From assembly GCA_003635265.1 (NCBI GenBank), contig PYIZ01000026.1:20491-84490 (forward strand): 64,000 bases of DNA, in the 5' to 3' direction. Below are positions 16,131-25,088 of the stretch, piece by piece. Under the pieces are notes generated by a model, which was given only the letters and a program-made list of their open reading frames with translations, made no database searches and was not told the DNA's origin. Made by a program: the position numbers and the translations under genes. Position 1 is the first letter of the stretch, and every line of letters starts with the position of its first letter. The stretch is from Candidatus Poribacteria bacterium. GTDB taxonomy: Bacteria > Poribacteria > WGA-4E > PCPOR2b.

Positions 16131-18686
16131 CTAACCAATGAGCGCATTGAAGAAAAGTTTGAACGTCCCATGCGTCTGCGCCCGATGCTGCGGTCTGAAT
16201 CCGAAAAGAATAACTGACCCTTTGCCATAATCCACGGAGATCATGCCAGCGGTTCCCGCTATCTGCTCTTCACCGACAAGCCAACCGCTGCGCAAGATAT
16301 CCCTTTCAGGATATTGGACGAGAATCTCACATTTTTCGTTGAAAAAGGAGGGGCGGACACGGAAGCTGGGACCGTTCCAGAAGAAGATAAGTGCCTCGTC
16401 AGGCATACCATAGGTGAGCCGATGATCTATATTGATATTGGCGTGTAGGGTGGAGCCGGGGCAGTAGAATTCCTTGGCTGATTTACTCGAAAGGACGTTT
16501 TGCACCGGCAGATTTAACTGCTCAATGGCAAAGTTGCAGGCTTGGTTGAGCGTAATCAACGTGCCCCCGCCTTGGACGAATTCCTTTATTGCCTCGATAC
16601 CTTCTTCTCCGATACCGCTTCGGTATTCTGGTGGCGTTGGGTTTTCTCTGAGCCGATCATCTCCCTTGTCACCGACGATCATATCAATAGAGTCATCGGG
16701 TAGTATTAGGACATCAAGACGGTCACTTAGGTTGCCGGCTCTAATCTCCTCATCTCTCACTCTCTGATACGGGAACCCGTACTGTTCTAGGACTAACCGC
16801 GTCCAACCCTCATCCATGTTACCGCCCCAGTATCGCTGATACATACCAATCCGCCCTCGCTGTATTTCGCGCTGCTCTGCCCCTAACACCCCTTCAAGTG
16901 CGTAAAAGGTAACGCCACAATCTTGGGTGATCTCTGTGAGTAGATCTTCAGATCCCGTAGAAGCCACAAACGCGCCTGCGGGGAACTCTTCATCTCCCAC
17001 TGAAACACTTTCGTGCACGCGGGTAACTTTTATACCCTGATCGAACAGCCGATTGAGGGCTTTGAAGCTGTCGTTCAACCTAGCATCAAAAAGATAACCA
17101 ATCTCCGATGTACCGACCACTTCTCCACCAAGAGGTTCAGGCGCCGTAAGAACTTCAAACTGTCCTTCAATCTTGCCCTGTGCAGGCACAGCCTCCACAC
17201 CCATGAACTCTACCATAGTGTCCGTCGTAGTATCGTAGGGACGCTGAGGGGTGCCATCCGGTTGGCGCGTCCAAGCGTCGTCCGGATAGAGTGTTCGTCC
17301 CAGCAGCGTCTTGATGACCCCCATCTTCGGTTGATTGAGAAGGATGCAGTAAGTTCCCGCTGGGTAGTTTGATCCGTTGACCGTAAAATCTTGCGTAGCC
17401 TTCTGTATGTCTATCCCCTGAACTAGCAGTTTGTTAATCGTCCTTAGGACGGTCAGTGGATCGTGTTGATCTGGGCGGATGAGGTATGCAGCAGGTGTAC
17501 CGGACGCGCCGAGCGCGGTCTGTCGTTTCGCCTTCAGATACGCATTCCGCAGAATCGTATCCTTATTCCGTGCGGCCATGTCAAGCAATCCCCACGCCGA
17601 GATCTTTTGCTGCTCCACGATGTCACGCACCCTCCACCAACCACCTTCCCATGGGTGCGGAAAGTTGGTCTGAGGTTTATAGTGCGGAAACGCCCTTAAT
17701 GTATTACCACCTTCGTCTAGCAGCTGTTTCCTGTCATCTTCACCTTTTAGTTGGCTTTTGTGGATGTACATCGGCGTTGCCAATTTCGCGTGTGCCGATT
17801 CGGTCAGCATACTTGCGATGTTGTGATAGTTGCCCATCCAATGGAAACCAAGGTGACTCCACGCCGGGAACAATGACGCATTAAGGACACCGGTCTTGCC
17901 CGCTTCCTCTAACTTATACGCCATGTGCGCCCCGTACCAACTGATCTCCCGCCAAACCAACGGATCACCGTGCGGATGCAGCGGCTCCGAATAGGGACAC
18001 ACCCATAAACGAGCGCCGTAACAACCCATCTCATGGTGGTCCTGATACGCATGGGGCTGCCACTCCTTATACATGATCTGCGCCATATACTGGGATTCGA
18101 CCAAATTAAACATGAAAGCGTCGCGGTTGTTGTCATGCCCAGCATACTTGTGATACAGCCATGGCGGCGTACTACCTTCGTACTCTGTGCCGACATATCT
18201 ATTGTACCAGTCGGTCACCATGATCTGACCGTCTGGGTTGAAGCACGGCACCATCAGCGAGATAACGTTATCCAGAATGCGCTCTGCTTCTTCATCGGTC
18301 CGCGTGATCTGATCGTAAGCCAGTTCCGAGACCATCTGCGTGCTGCCAATCTCTGTCGCGTGCAGCCCCATTGATTGAAGGATGATTGCCTTGCCTTCTT
18401 CTGCGAGCGAGTTTATTACCGCTTCCGATACCCCGCGCGGATCTTTGATTTGAGCGTTCACCTCACGAAGACGCTCCAAATTTGCCAGATTTTCCGGTGA
18501 GGAGATAATTACAAATAGGAACGGATGCCCTTCTGTGGAGGGACCCATATCAATGACTTGAATCTTGTCGCTCTGTTCCTCCAATAGGTGGAAGTAATCC
18601 ACAATCTGATTCCACCGTGCCATCTTCAGATCGCTTCCAAGCTGGAAGCCAAAAAACGCTTCGGGAGAGGTTACCTGTTGGTTCAT
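16131..18686 (-). CDS. M14-family zinc carboxypeptidase-like protein with GATase-like C-terminus
   Basis: 851 aa. The N-terminal M14 domain shows the zinc motif H109-A-T-E112 (in GLHATEIGSTQ), then VPCFNPDGQ (NPDG), NNRDAF and the third ligand in YQDHHEMG (H217 or H218). Residues ~640-851 resemble a glutamine-amidotransferase-like fold (DVLILPDDS; EFVQGGGTLITLNQ), as in related large M14 proteins. No signal peptide is obvious from this start. The ATG at 18686 has CAGGAG 6 nt upstream, and an in-frame ATG at 18707 is less likely. The role is probably degradation of peptides or peptide-like compounds, with substrate unknown. Confidence 0.88.
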   Translation of the reverse strand: MNQQVTSPEAFFGFQLGSDLKMARWNQIVDYFHLLEEQSDKIQVIDMGPSTEGHPFLFVIISSPENLANLERLREVNAQIKDPRGVSEAVINSLAEEGKAIILQSMGLHATEIGSTQMVSELAYDQITRTDEEAERILDNVISLMVPCFNPDGQIMVTDWYNRYVGTEYEGSTPPWLYHKYAGHDNNRDAFMFNLVESQYMAQIMYKEWQPHAYQDHHEMGCYGARLWVCPYSEPLHPHGDPLVWREISWYGAHMAYKLEEAGKTGVLNASLFPAWSHLGFHWMGNYHNIASMLTESAHAKLATPMYIHKSQLKGEDDRKQLLDEGGNTLRAFPHYKPQTNFPHPWEGGWWRVRDIVEQQKISAWGLLDMAARNKDTILRNAYLKAKRQTALGASGTPAAYLIRPDQHDPLTVLRTINKLLVQGIDIQKATQDFTVNGSNYPAGTYCILLNQPKMGVIKTLLGRTLYPDDAWTRQPDGTPQRPYDTTTDTMVEFMGVEAVPAQGKIEGQFEVLTAPEPLGGEVVGTSEIGYLFDARLNDSFKALNRLFDQGIKVTRVHESVSVGDEEFPAGAFVASTGSEDLLTEITQDCGVTFYALEGVLGAEQREIQRGRIGMYQRYWGGNMDEGWTRLVLEQYGFPYQRVRDEEIRAGNLSDRLDVLILPDDSIDMIVGDKGDDRLRENPTPPEYRSGIGEEGIEAIKEFVQGGGTLITLNQACNFAIEQLNLPVQNVLSSKSAKEFYCPGSTLHANINIDHRLTYGMPDEALIFFWNGPSFRVRPSFFNEKCEILVQYPERDILRSGWLVGEEQIAGTAGMISVDYGKGSVILFGFRPQHRAQTHGTFKLFFNALIG

Positions 18687-18705
18687 AGCTATCTCCTGTT
18701 TGAAC

Positions 18706-18820
18706 ATTGGGGGTACTTCTGGTGATTACTTGATATGAAGACGCCCGATGAATCCCCGATAAATCGGGATTAAGAAACGGGCAACTACAGTAAGGCATTT
18801 GGGGCACTTCTGTTGATTAC
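18706..18820. repeat. Imperfect 24-nt direct repeats flanking a small palindrome
   Basis: Copies at 18706-18729 and 18797-18820 agree at 21 of 24 positions (core ACTTCTG-TGATTAC). The second contains the stop codon of the oxidoreductase gene. Between them lies CCCGAT-AA-ATCGGG (18755-18768), a small palindrome also seen near 24836-24850. This may be a partial duplication of the gene end. Confidence 0.5.
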
Positions 18821-19986
18821 CCAATCCCTAACTTCTCATTAATCTCGCCTTGATACCCTTCCAATTCGCAACTTTCAATCTCCTCCATCGTCACAGGCCG
18901 ACCGTGCCAGCCAGATTCATAGACCGCCATACAAATTGCTTCGGACTTCAAGCCCTCAACCCCGTCAACCTCCGGCTTGCCGCCGGTCAGAATAGCATCT
19001 GCAAAATACTTGAGTTCTATGGCGACGGTGTCTTCAATACCGCTAGGGAAGTAGTATTCACGTTCTTCATCGCTGATATGCGCCAGAAACTCGTTAACCA
19101 ACGCTTCGTTGCTGATGTTTTCGCCGTTCCGAAGCGTTATGCCCGTCGCAAAGTCCAAACTGCCCTCGCTGCCATAGACGGCTCTGCGACTGATCCCATC
19201 CCCTGGACCAGAACCGACCCACGTCCACTGTGCGGTAACACCGTCCTCAAATTTAATTGCCGAAACCATCGCATCCTCAACGTCAACATCATAGCCACCC
19301 TGCCGTGCTGCTGGATCATCATAGCGGTAAGGTTCGTAAGCCTTATTGATAGCGTAAACCTCTACAGCTTCCTTACCGAGGATAAAACGCATGAGATCTG
19401 TAAAATGGACACCACCATCAAGCACCCAACCCCCGCCGGCATCCATCTTGAAATTGCGCCATGCCCATTTGCCTAAACCCTCGCTGACCTCTATCCAGAA
19501 AAACATCCGTGGATCGCCAATCCGCCCCTGGCGTACTGCCCATCGCCGTGCGCGCTGGTCCTTGGACAGACGGTAATTTTCTGCGACAGACAGAATGCGC
19601 TCGTTCTTTTCCGCTGCATCAACGATGAGTTTACAGGCGCGCATAGTAATACCGAGCGGTTTTTCGATGATGACGTGTTTGCCGGCTTCCAGCGCGGTAA
19701 CTGCAAGGGTGTGGTGAGCACTGTGGAGAGCACAGATGTCCACACAATCGAGGTCTGAATGCTTAGAGAGCATCTCTTCTACATCGGTATAAACCGTCGG
19801 TTTTGTGCCCCCTTGAAATTCATGCGCTTGGGTCGATCGTTCCTCTGCACGGCCGGCATCAATGTCACACGCAGCAACAATGTCAAAGGATCTGATTCCC
19901 TTTGACCATAGCTCTTGATAACCCCGCATGTGGGCACCGGACATGCCTCCACAACCAAGTAATCCCATCTTGATTCGATCTGACAT
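18817..19986 (-). CDS. Gfo/Idh/MocA-family oxidoreductase
   Basis: 389 aa. The N-terminal Rossmann fold begins MGLLGCGGMSGAH. The EKPLG motif around residue 105 is the family's cofactor/active-site signature, followed by the alpha/beta substrate domain with GVHFTDLMRFILG. Members oxidise or reduce sugars, inositols and related polyols with NAD(P). CAGAGGA lies about 8 nt before the ATG. It sits downstream of the RspA-like dehydratase on the same strand, separated by the 34-nt hairpin repeat, suggesting linked sugar or sugar-acid catabolism. The exact substrate is unknown. Confidence 0.9.
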   Translation of the reverse strand: MSDRIKMGLLGCGGMSGAHMRGYQELWSKGIRSFDIVAACDIDAGRAEERSTQAHEFQGGTKPTVYTDVEEMLSKHSDLDCVDICALHSAHHTLAVTALEAGKHVIIEKPLGITMRACKLIVDAAEKNERILSVAENYRLSKDQRARRWAVRQGRIGDPRMFFWIEVSEGLGKWAWRNFKMDAGGGWVLDGGVHFTDLMRFILGKEAVEVYAINKAYEPYRYDDPAARQGGYDVDVEDAMVSAIKFEDGVTAQWTWVGSGPGDGISRRAVYGSEGSLDFATGITLRNGENISNEALVNEFLAHISDEEREYYFPSGIEDTVAIELKYFADAILTGGKPEVDGVEGLKSEAICMAVYESGWHGRPVTMEEIESCELEGYQGEINEKLGIG

Positions 19987-20031
19987 GATTTATCCTCTGT
20001 TTATTTGGATTCACCTTAAAAAATTCCATAA

Positions 20032-20065
20032 AGAAACCGAGTTTTTTCGGAAAAACTCGGTTTCT
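20032..20065. repeat. 34-nt dispersed hairpin repeat, copy 1
   Basis: Arms AGAAACCGAGTT and AACTCGGTTTCT around a short T/C/A-rich middle, 9 bp 3' of the RspA-like gene. Near-identical copies lie at 23791, 43484 and 47808. It could act as a terminator-like hairpin. Confidence 0.85.
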
Positions 20066-20074
20066 CGTCATGTA

Positions 20075-21307
20075 TCACGGACGGATTATAGTTCCATCTG
20101 CTAGTCTGACATTGCCCCACGACCAGTTAGAACTTGCAGGTTCTGTGATAGGATACTTCGCCGCTAACTCCTCGTCTATATCTATGCCCAAACCTGGCTT
20201 GCCGTTAGCCCACATATACCCGTTACGGACTTCAGGCGTTCCGGGGAATACCTCCTTTAGCAGATCGGTCTGGTAAGGTCCCGCCTCTTGGATACCAAAA
20301 TTCCACACATTTAAGTCTAGCATGAGTTGGGCGGCGTGACCCACCGGCGAGACATCCGTGGGACCGTGCCAAGCGGTGCGAACATTAAAGGCTTCGCAGA
20401 GTGCTGCTAACTTCCGCGCTGGCGTCAATCCCCCAATTTGGGATACATGGACACGCATGAAATCTAGCAATCGATCCTTGACCATCGGAATAATTTCATG
20501 CGGATTGTTGTATAACTCACCCATAGCGATCGGGGTACTTGTCTGCTCGCGCACGAGACGGAAGTAGTCATTATCCTCCGGTGCGAAGAGATCCTCTAAG
20601 AAAAAGAGCCTAAACGGCTCAAGTTCTTTCGCCAAGCCAAGGCCAAGGATAGGCGGAAGCCTCTCGTGGACATCGTAAATGAGCTCGAACTCCCAGCCAA
20701 AAGTGGAGCGGAAATGTTCAAAGGCACGCACAATACCACGAACTGCTTTTGCCGGGTCGTAGATACTGCCCCTCGATTCGGAAACCTTTTCTGTGATGAC
20801 GGGCTTTTCACTGTGGGGCGTATCGTCCCCAAAATGGCGGTCTGCACCCCCAAGTTTGAAGTGACGGAAGCCATCTTCAATAAGTGCCCAGACAGTTTCT
20901 TCATACTCTTTAAGGTCGTTTCCGCCGGGTACGACGTAGACAGCAGCCGCCTCCCTCGATTTTCCGCCAAATAGGTCATAAACAGGCATTCCGGCGACTT
21001 TGCCCTTGATATCCCACAACGCTTGATCCACACCGCTTATAGCGTTGTTAAGGATGGGTCCGTTTCGCCAGTATGCAGACACATTGCACGACTGCCAGAT
21101 ATCCTCGATTTCAGCGGGATCCTTACCGATGAGAAACGGACGGAGGTAATCGTTGATAGCGGTTTCAACAACAAGGGCACGTTGGGTAAAGGTAGCACAA
21201 CCCACCCCATACAATTCCGGTTCATCAGTCTCTATTTTCACAACAATTAGGTTCGCTGTCGGCTGCGTCACAATGGTGCGAACATCACGAATTTTTAGAT
21301 TGCTCAT
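20075..21307 (-). CDS. RspA/ManD-type enolase-superfamily sugar-acid dehydratase
   Basis: 410 aa. Residues ~1-115 form the capping domain and the rest a TIM barrel. Metal-ligand-type residues are seen in IYDVHERL (D), FFLEDLFAP (E) and AMGELYNNP (E). The WHGPTDVSPVGHAA segment is typical of the D-mannonate dehydratase/RspA subgroup, which dehydrates aldonic acids or is catalytically poor. AAAGGAG precedes the ATG. Just upstream is the pyr operon, and just downstream an oxidoreductase. The substrate cannot be assigned from sequence alone. Confidence 0.88.
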   Translation of the reverse strand: MSNLKIRDVRTIVTQPTANLIVVKIETDEPELYGVGCATFTQRALVVETAINDYLRPFLIGKDPAEIEDIWQSCNVSAYWRNGPILNNAISGVDQALWDIKGKVAGMPVYDLFGGKSREAAAVYVVPGGNDLKEYEETVWALIEDGFRHFKLGGADRHFGDDTPHSEKPVITEKVSESRGSIYDPAKAVRGIVRAFEHFRSTFGWEFELIYDVHERLPPILGLGLAKELEPFRLFFLEDLFAPEDNDYFRLVREQTSTPIAMGELYNNPHEIIPMVKDRLLDFMRVHVSQIGGLTPARKLAALCEAFNVRTAWHGPTDVSPVGHAAQLMLDLNVWNFGIQEAGPYQTDLLKEVFPGTPEVRNGYMWANGKPGLGIDIDEELAAKYPITEPASSNWSWGNVRLADGTIIRP

Positions 21308-21334
21308 GAATTCTCCTTTAATATAGATTGCCTA

Positions 21335-22414
21335 TCACGTTTTAAGCACACCGCAGTACGCACAGGTAGAGAACGGTGAGGGGCCCGCCATTATCTCGGT
21401 TTCAGGCTCTATGTAACGTTCATGATTGCTAGCACAGTTGGGATTCTCACAAGCATGTCGATCCGATACAAACCTCCTCGTCGGTGGTTGCGTCAAAACC
21501 AACTGCTCAAGCCCCAATAAACTAGCGAGTAACGCCATGCGAATGGGTACAGCATTCGCCGATTGGTCAAAATATGCCGCACGTTCATCTTCGTCTAACT
21601 CATAAGCCAACTCGTTAACGCGGGGCAGCGGGTGCATGATCATTGCGTCGGATTTGGCGTAATCCATTATTGCGACGTCCACCAGATAGCTTCCCCGCGC
21701 ATCTTCCGGGGAGATCTCAGGCGGCAAACGTTCCTCCTGCAACCGATTCACATAGATCACATCAAGCTCACCAATCACATCACTGAGCTGATTCGTCTCC
21801 GCCGGTTCCTGACCATAGAGATGTTTCAAGCGAGAAGAAACCCATTCGGGCATTTGAAATCCATCAGGCGAAATATGGAGGAGTTTACCGCCGAATCGTG
21901 CAACACCAAGCGCGAGCGAATGCGCCGCTCGTCCATATCGTAGATCGCCGCAGATACCAACCGTCAATCCTTCTATCTGCCCTTTCCGTTGCAAGATCGT
22001 ATACAGATCTGTGAGTGCCTGCGTCGGATGCCTGTGGCTGCCATCCCCACCGTTAATCACCGGGACATTGGAATAGCGAGCCATCACATGGGCTGCGCCT
22101 GCCCAACTGTGGCGAACAACAATCAGATCCGAATAGTTTGTTACCATGCGGGCGGTGTCCGCAATCGTCTCACCCTTTGCCACGGAAGCAGCGTCGGGGT
22201 CCGCAAAGCCGAGGGCGCGGCCATCAAGCCGTCCTATCGCACTTTCAAAAGAGAGTCGCGTTCGTGTGCTCGGTTCATAAAAGAGTGTTGCTAACAGCTT
22301 GCCTTTACAGAAGCCAGACCATGTAGCGAGCTGCGTCTGCATCTGATCCGCAAGTCGAAAAAGCTGTTCAATTTCAAAGTTGGATAAGTCATCCAGCGTG
22401 ATGAGGTGTCTCAT
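21335..22414 (-). CDS. pyrB: Aspartate carbamoyltransferase with PyrI-like zinc tail
   Basis: 359 aa. Catalytic ATCase motifs are clear: FYEPSTRTRLSFESA (carbamoyl-phosphate loop), HRHPTQALTDLYTI and MHPLPRVNEL. The chain does not stop at the usual ~310 residues: a tail of about 45 residues carries C322-x4-C327-x23-C351-x2-C354. This is exactly the cysteine spacing of the zinc domain of the regulatory chain PyrI (C109, C114, C138, C141 in E. coli), with similar ENPNC and CAYC flanks. The PyrI nucleotide-binding domain is absent. The ATG at 22414 has GAGG 7 nt upstream, and a TTG at 22420 is less likely. Last gene of the pyrK-PCD-pyrD-pyrB group. Confidence 0.93.
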   Translation of the reverse strand: MRHLITLDDLSNFEIEQLFRLADQMQTQLATWSGFCKGKLLATLFYEPSTRTRLSFESAIGRLDGRALGFADPDAASVAKGETIADTARMVTNYSDLIVVRHSWAGAAHVMARYSNVPVINGGDGSHRHPTQALTDLYTILQRKGQIEGLTVGICGDLRYGRAAHSLALGVARFGGKLLHISPDGFQMPEWVSSRLKHLYGQEPAETNQLSDVIGELDVIYVNRLQEERLPPEISPEDARGSYLVDVAIMDYAKSDAMIMHPLPRVNELAYELDEDERAAYFDQSANAVPIRMALLASLLGLEQLVLTQPPTRRFVSDRHACENPNCASNHERYIEPETEIMAGPSPFSTCAYCGVLKT

Positions 22415-22472
22415 AGGCAATCCTCAATGATGATATGGATAAAAGTTCAAAGATTCATCTCGGTGGTTCGGT

Positions 22473-23399
22473 TTAAGGAACTTCAAGACTTCCCACCAAT
22501 TTTTCAATCGAACGCATCCCATGCCGTTCGAGATATTCTGTGATACCTTCAACTACATCCAAGGAGGCGCGTGGATTGATAAAATTTGCTGTCCCGACCG
22601 CAACGGCAGCAGCCCCAGCGATACAAAATTCAATAGCATCCTCCCCGTTCATGATGCCGCCCATGCCAATGATTGGGATGCTGACGGCATTGTAGACCTG
22701 CCACACCATACGCAGTGCAATGGGCTTGATTGCGGGTCCCGAAAGTCCTCCTGTCACGTTGGCAAGCTGTGGACGACGGGTATTGATGTCAATAGCCATT
22801 CCGAGGGCGGTGTTAATTACGGAAAGTCCATCGGCGCCAGCACCCTCTGCTGCGCGAGCAATGACGGTGATATCTGTGACATTTGGTGAAAGTTTGACCA
22901 ATAGTGGTAGGGTAGTCTTCCCTCTAACACCCTTAACTAGTTCGTCGGTCAGCTTGGGATCAACGCCAAAACTCATTCCGCCGCAATGCAGGTTCGGGCA
23001 AGAAATATTGAGTTCGATTGCGGCAACCCCGTCGGCAGCATCTAACTTCTCTGTTACCTCCAGATACTCTCCTACCTGCTCCCCACAGATATTTACAATT
23101 ACGGGAACATCAAAATTGCGGAGGTACGGCAGCTTCTTGTCGATAAACCCATCCACCCCCACGTTCTGCAAGCCGATGGCGTTGAGCATCCCCGACGGTG
23201 TCTCAAAGATTCGGGGCATCGAATTTCCCGCCCAAGGCACACTCGTTATACCCTTTACAACGACCGCACCAAGCTTGTTCAAATCAATGAAGTCCACATA
23301 TTCGCTGCCGTAGCCGAAAGTCCCCGACGCTGTCATAACGGGGTTTTTCATCCGGATTCCAGCCACATCAATTTCAAGTGAAGGCTGAATATTATTCAT
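22473..23399 (-). CDS. pyrD: Dihydroorotate dehydrogenase B, catalytic subunit (class 1B)
   Basis: 308 aa FMN TIM-barrel. The class 1 active-site cysteine is C134 in [11 protein letters not shown], and ASGTFGYG and [11 protein letters not shown] are FMN/substrate loops. It oxidises dihydroorotate to orotate and passes electrons to PyrK and then NAD. The ATG at 23399 is chosen because GGAG lies 7 nt upstream, inside the end of the preceding gene, and the product then has family length. A longer frame from 23450 adds a basic non-conserved leader. Confidence 0.94.
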   Translation of the reverse strand: MNNIQPSLEIDVAGIRMKNPVMTASGTFGYGSEYVDFIDLNKLGAVVVKGITSVPWAGNSMPRIFETPSGMLNAIGLQNVGVDGFIDKKLPYLRNFDVPVIVNICGEQVGEYLEVTEKLDAADGVAAIELNISCPNLHCGGMSFGVDPKLTDELVKGVRGKTTLPLLVKLSPNVTDITVIARAAEGAGADGLSVINTALGMAIDINTRRPQLANVTGGLSGPAIKPIALRMVWQVYNAVSIPIIGMGGIMNGEDAIEFCIAGAAAVAVGTANFINPRASLDVVEGITEYLERHGMRSIEKLVGSLEVP

Positions 23400-23403
23400 T
23401 TTT

Positions 23404-23745
23404 TTACTCCGCGTATAATGCATCCGTTTTTGCCGCCATGATGAAATCATTCCGATGCAGCCCTCGGATCTTGTGCGTCCACCATGTGACGGTCACCCTT
23501 CCCCACTCGGTCAAGAGCGCGGGGTGATGACCTTCCTCCTCCGCCAGTTCCCCCACACGGTTTGTGAACGCCAGCGCTTGTCCAAAACCATCAAACTGGA
23601 AAAGCCGTTCTAACCGCTTGATTTCATCCCGTTCAATCAGATCCCAGTCGGAAACTTGCGGATGGTATTCCGAAATCTCTGCCTCAGTAACCTTTGGCGC
23701 ATCCCGACGGCAAGCGACACATTTCATTCCCGTTAATTCTGCCAT
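23404..23745 (-). CDS. phhB: Pterin-4a-carbinolamine dehydratase (PCD/DCoH)
   Basis: 113 aa. The family motif [21 protein letters not shown] with following [14 protein letters not shown] is complete. Members recycle oxidised pterin cofactor after aromatic amino acid hydroxylation, or have other, often unknown, pterin or molybdopterin-linked roles in bacteria. The start at 23745 has AAGGGAG 8 nt upstream. It is embedded between pyrK and pyrD with a 4 bp gap to pyrD, so it must be co-expressed with pyrimidine synthesis genes. No aromatic amino acid hydroxylase is seen in the window. Confidence 0.92.
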   Translation of the reverse strand: MAELTGMKCVACRRDAPKVTEAEISEYHPQVSDWDLIERDEIKRLERLFQFDGFGQALAFTNRVGELAEEEGHHPALLTEWGRVTVTWWTHKIRGLHRNDFIMAAKTDALYAE

Positions 23746-23790
23746 GATTAAATCTCCCTTCAAGTTCGCTCATGTTAAGAGATCGTACAA

Positions 23791-23825
23791 AGAAACCGAG
23801 TTTTTTTCGGAAAAACTCGGTTTCT
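23791..23825. repeat. 34-nt dispersed hairpin repeat, copy 2
   Basis: Same arms as copy 1 with one extra T in the middle. It is 3' of pyrK and 5' of the PCD gene. The left flank CATGTTAAGA...CAA is shared with copies at 43484 and 53067, so the repeat unit is longer than the palindrome. Confidence 0.85.
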
Positions 23826-23832
23826 CTACCTT

Positions 23833-24636
23833 TCACCAAATAATATCCTCAGCGTTAAAAACCGGTCCTTCTGTACATACCCGCTGATACTCGAAGCCAC
23901 CACTCGGCATTCGTACTTTACAAACGCAACCGAGACAGACCCCTAACGCACATCCCATCCGATTTTCCATTGCCAGTTGTGCGGGAATACGATAATCCAG
24001 TGCAATTTTTGTGACGACACGCAACATCCCATCGGGTCCACAGGCGTAGATCTGCGGATTTTTCATCTCGTGAGTTTCAAGGATTTCCATTAGCAGTTCG
24101 GTGACAAATCCGTGATGCCCAACACTACCGTCATCTGTTGCAATGTATGTCTCAATGCCGATAGCCTCCAAATCTTCCACGCTCAGCAACCGTGCGCTGT
24201 TCATCGATCCAACCAAGCCTAGTGCGTGGGCACCGTTCTCCCGCAATGCAGCGGCAAGCAGCATCAACGATGCAATTCCTGCCCCGCCGCCAACGATTAC
24301 CGCGGGATCGGGTGCTGGTGAAATCTCAAAGGTATTTCCAAGCGGTCCGAGCACACGAATGGAATCACTGCGCTTCAGGCTAGACAACACATTTGTTCCC
24401 TCACCAATGAGCTGGTAGAGCATAGTGATTTCATCGCCTTCAACAGTGTAGATTGTAAACGGGCGCCGAAGGAGTAAGCCACTACCTTGTGGAATCAAGA
24501 CATGGATGAACTGTCCGGGCAGTGCGCCCGCAGCAATCTCCGGACACGAACAGCGCAATAGATAGTGGTTTTCGGCAACCAACTCGTTAGAGATAACTTC
24601 TGTCGGAAGGTCGAATTTTTTAGTGGGAACCAACAT
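23833..24636 (-). CDS. pyrK: Dihydroorotate dehydrogenase B, electron-transfer subunit
   Basis: 267 aa. A ferredoxin-reductase-like FAD domain (RRPFTIY near residue 58) is followed by an NAD-binding domain (IVGGGAGIASL). The C-terminal [2Fe-2S] site is C229-x4-C234-x2-C237 with C254. It transfers electrons from PyrD to NAD. The ATG at 24636 is used; an in-frame TTG at 24660 would add 8 residues, and neither has a clear Shine-Dalgarno. First gene of the pyrK-PCD-pyrD-pyrB group. Confidence 0.93.
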   Translation of the reverse strand: MLVPTKKFDLPTEVISNELVAENHYLLRCSCPEIAAGALPGQFIHVLIPQGSGLLLRRPFTIYTVEGDEITMLYQLIGEGTNVLSSLKRSDSIRVLGPLGNTFEISPAPDPAVIVGGGAGIASLMLLAAALRENGAHALGLVGSMNSARLLSVEDLEAIGIETYIATDDGSVGHHGFVTELLMEILETHEMKNPQIYACGPDGMLRVVTKIALDYRIPAQLAMENRMGCALGVCLGCVCKVRMPSGGFEYQRVCTEGPVFNAEDIIW

Positions 24637-24813
24637 CGGATTTATGTCTTCGCCAGTCAAATCTAAAAAGCTTCATTTTGGGGTTATCAGAGTGAGCGCC
24701 TCCATCAAGTACGGAGGGTGTCGATAATTTTACCCTGATTCAGAAATAAACGCAACCGTTTTCCCGAATCATTAGAAATATGCAATTTGAACCTCAATTT
24801 TATCCGGGTCCAC

Positions 24814-24956
24814 TTTACCGCAGATTGCTTTGAATCCCGATAAGATCGGGGGACACGGAGAGCGCAGAGAAGTGTAGAGAGAAAAAGTCATATTAGAAAT
24901 AACGCTTTCATTTTTCATGTTTTTCTCTGTGCACTCTGCGCCTCTGCGGTCAGTTT
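24814..24956. repeat. Long imperfect inverted repeat of the ACCGCAGAG type
   Basis: The left arm (TTTACCGCAGA... then GGAGAGCGCAGAGAAG) and the right arm (CTCTGTGCACTCTGCG then CCTCTGCGGTCAG) are inverted, imperfect copies. CCCGAT...ATCGGG (24836-24850) lies in the left arm. Similar non-coding repeats are scattered in many genomes. It occupies the middle of the 24637-25088 gap between divergent genes. Confidence 0.6.
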
Positions 24957-25011
24957 TAATAAAAGCACACAACGACTTATTGTAATGGGTTTTAGGTCGT
25001 GCAGAAATTCT

Positions 25012-25040
25012 GTTGTATTTTTGTGTAATCGTGCTATAAT
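25012..25040 (+). promoter_or_regulatory. Sigma-70-type promoter for the beta-propeller gene
   Basis: TTGTAT (25012-25017), a 17 bp spacer, then TATAAT (25035-25040), about 48 bp upstream of the ATG at 25089. Confidence 0.65.
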
Positions 25041-25088
25041 TTCAGGAGGTTACTACTCTAGCACATTATATAAAGGAAGGACAAACAA

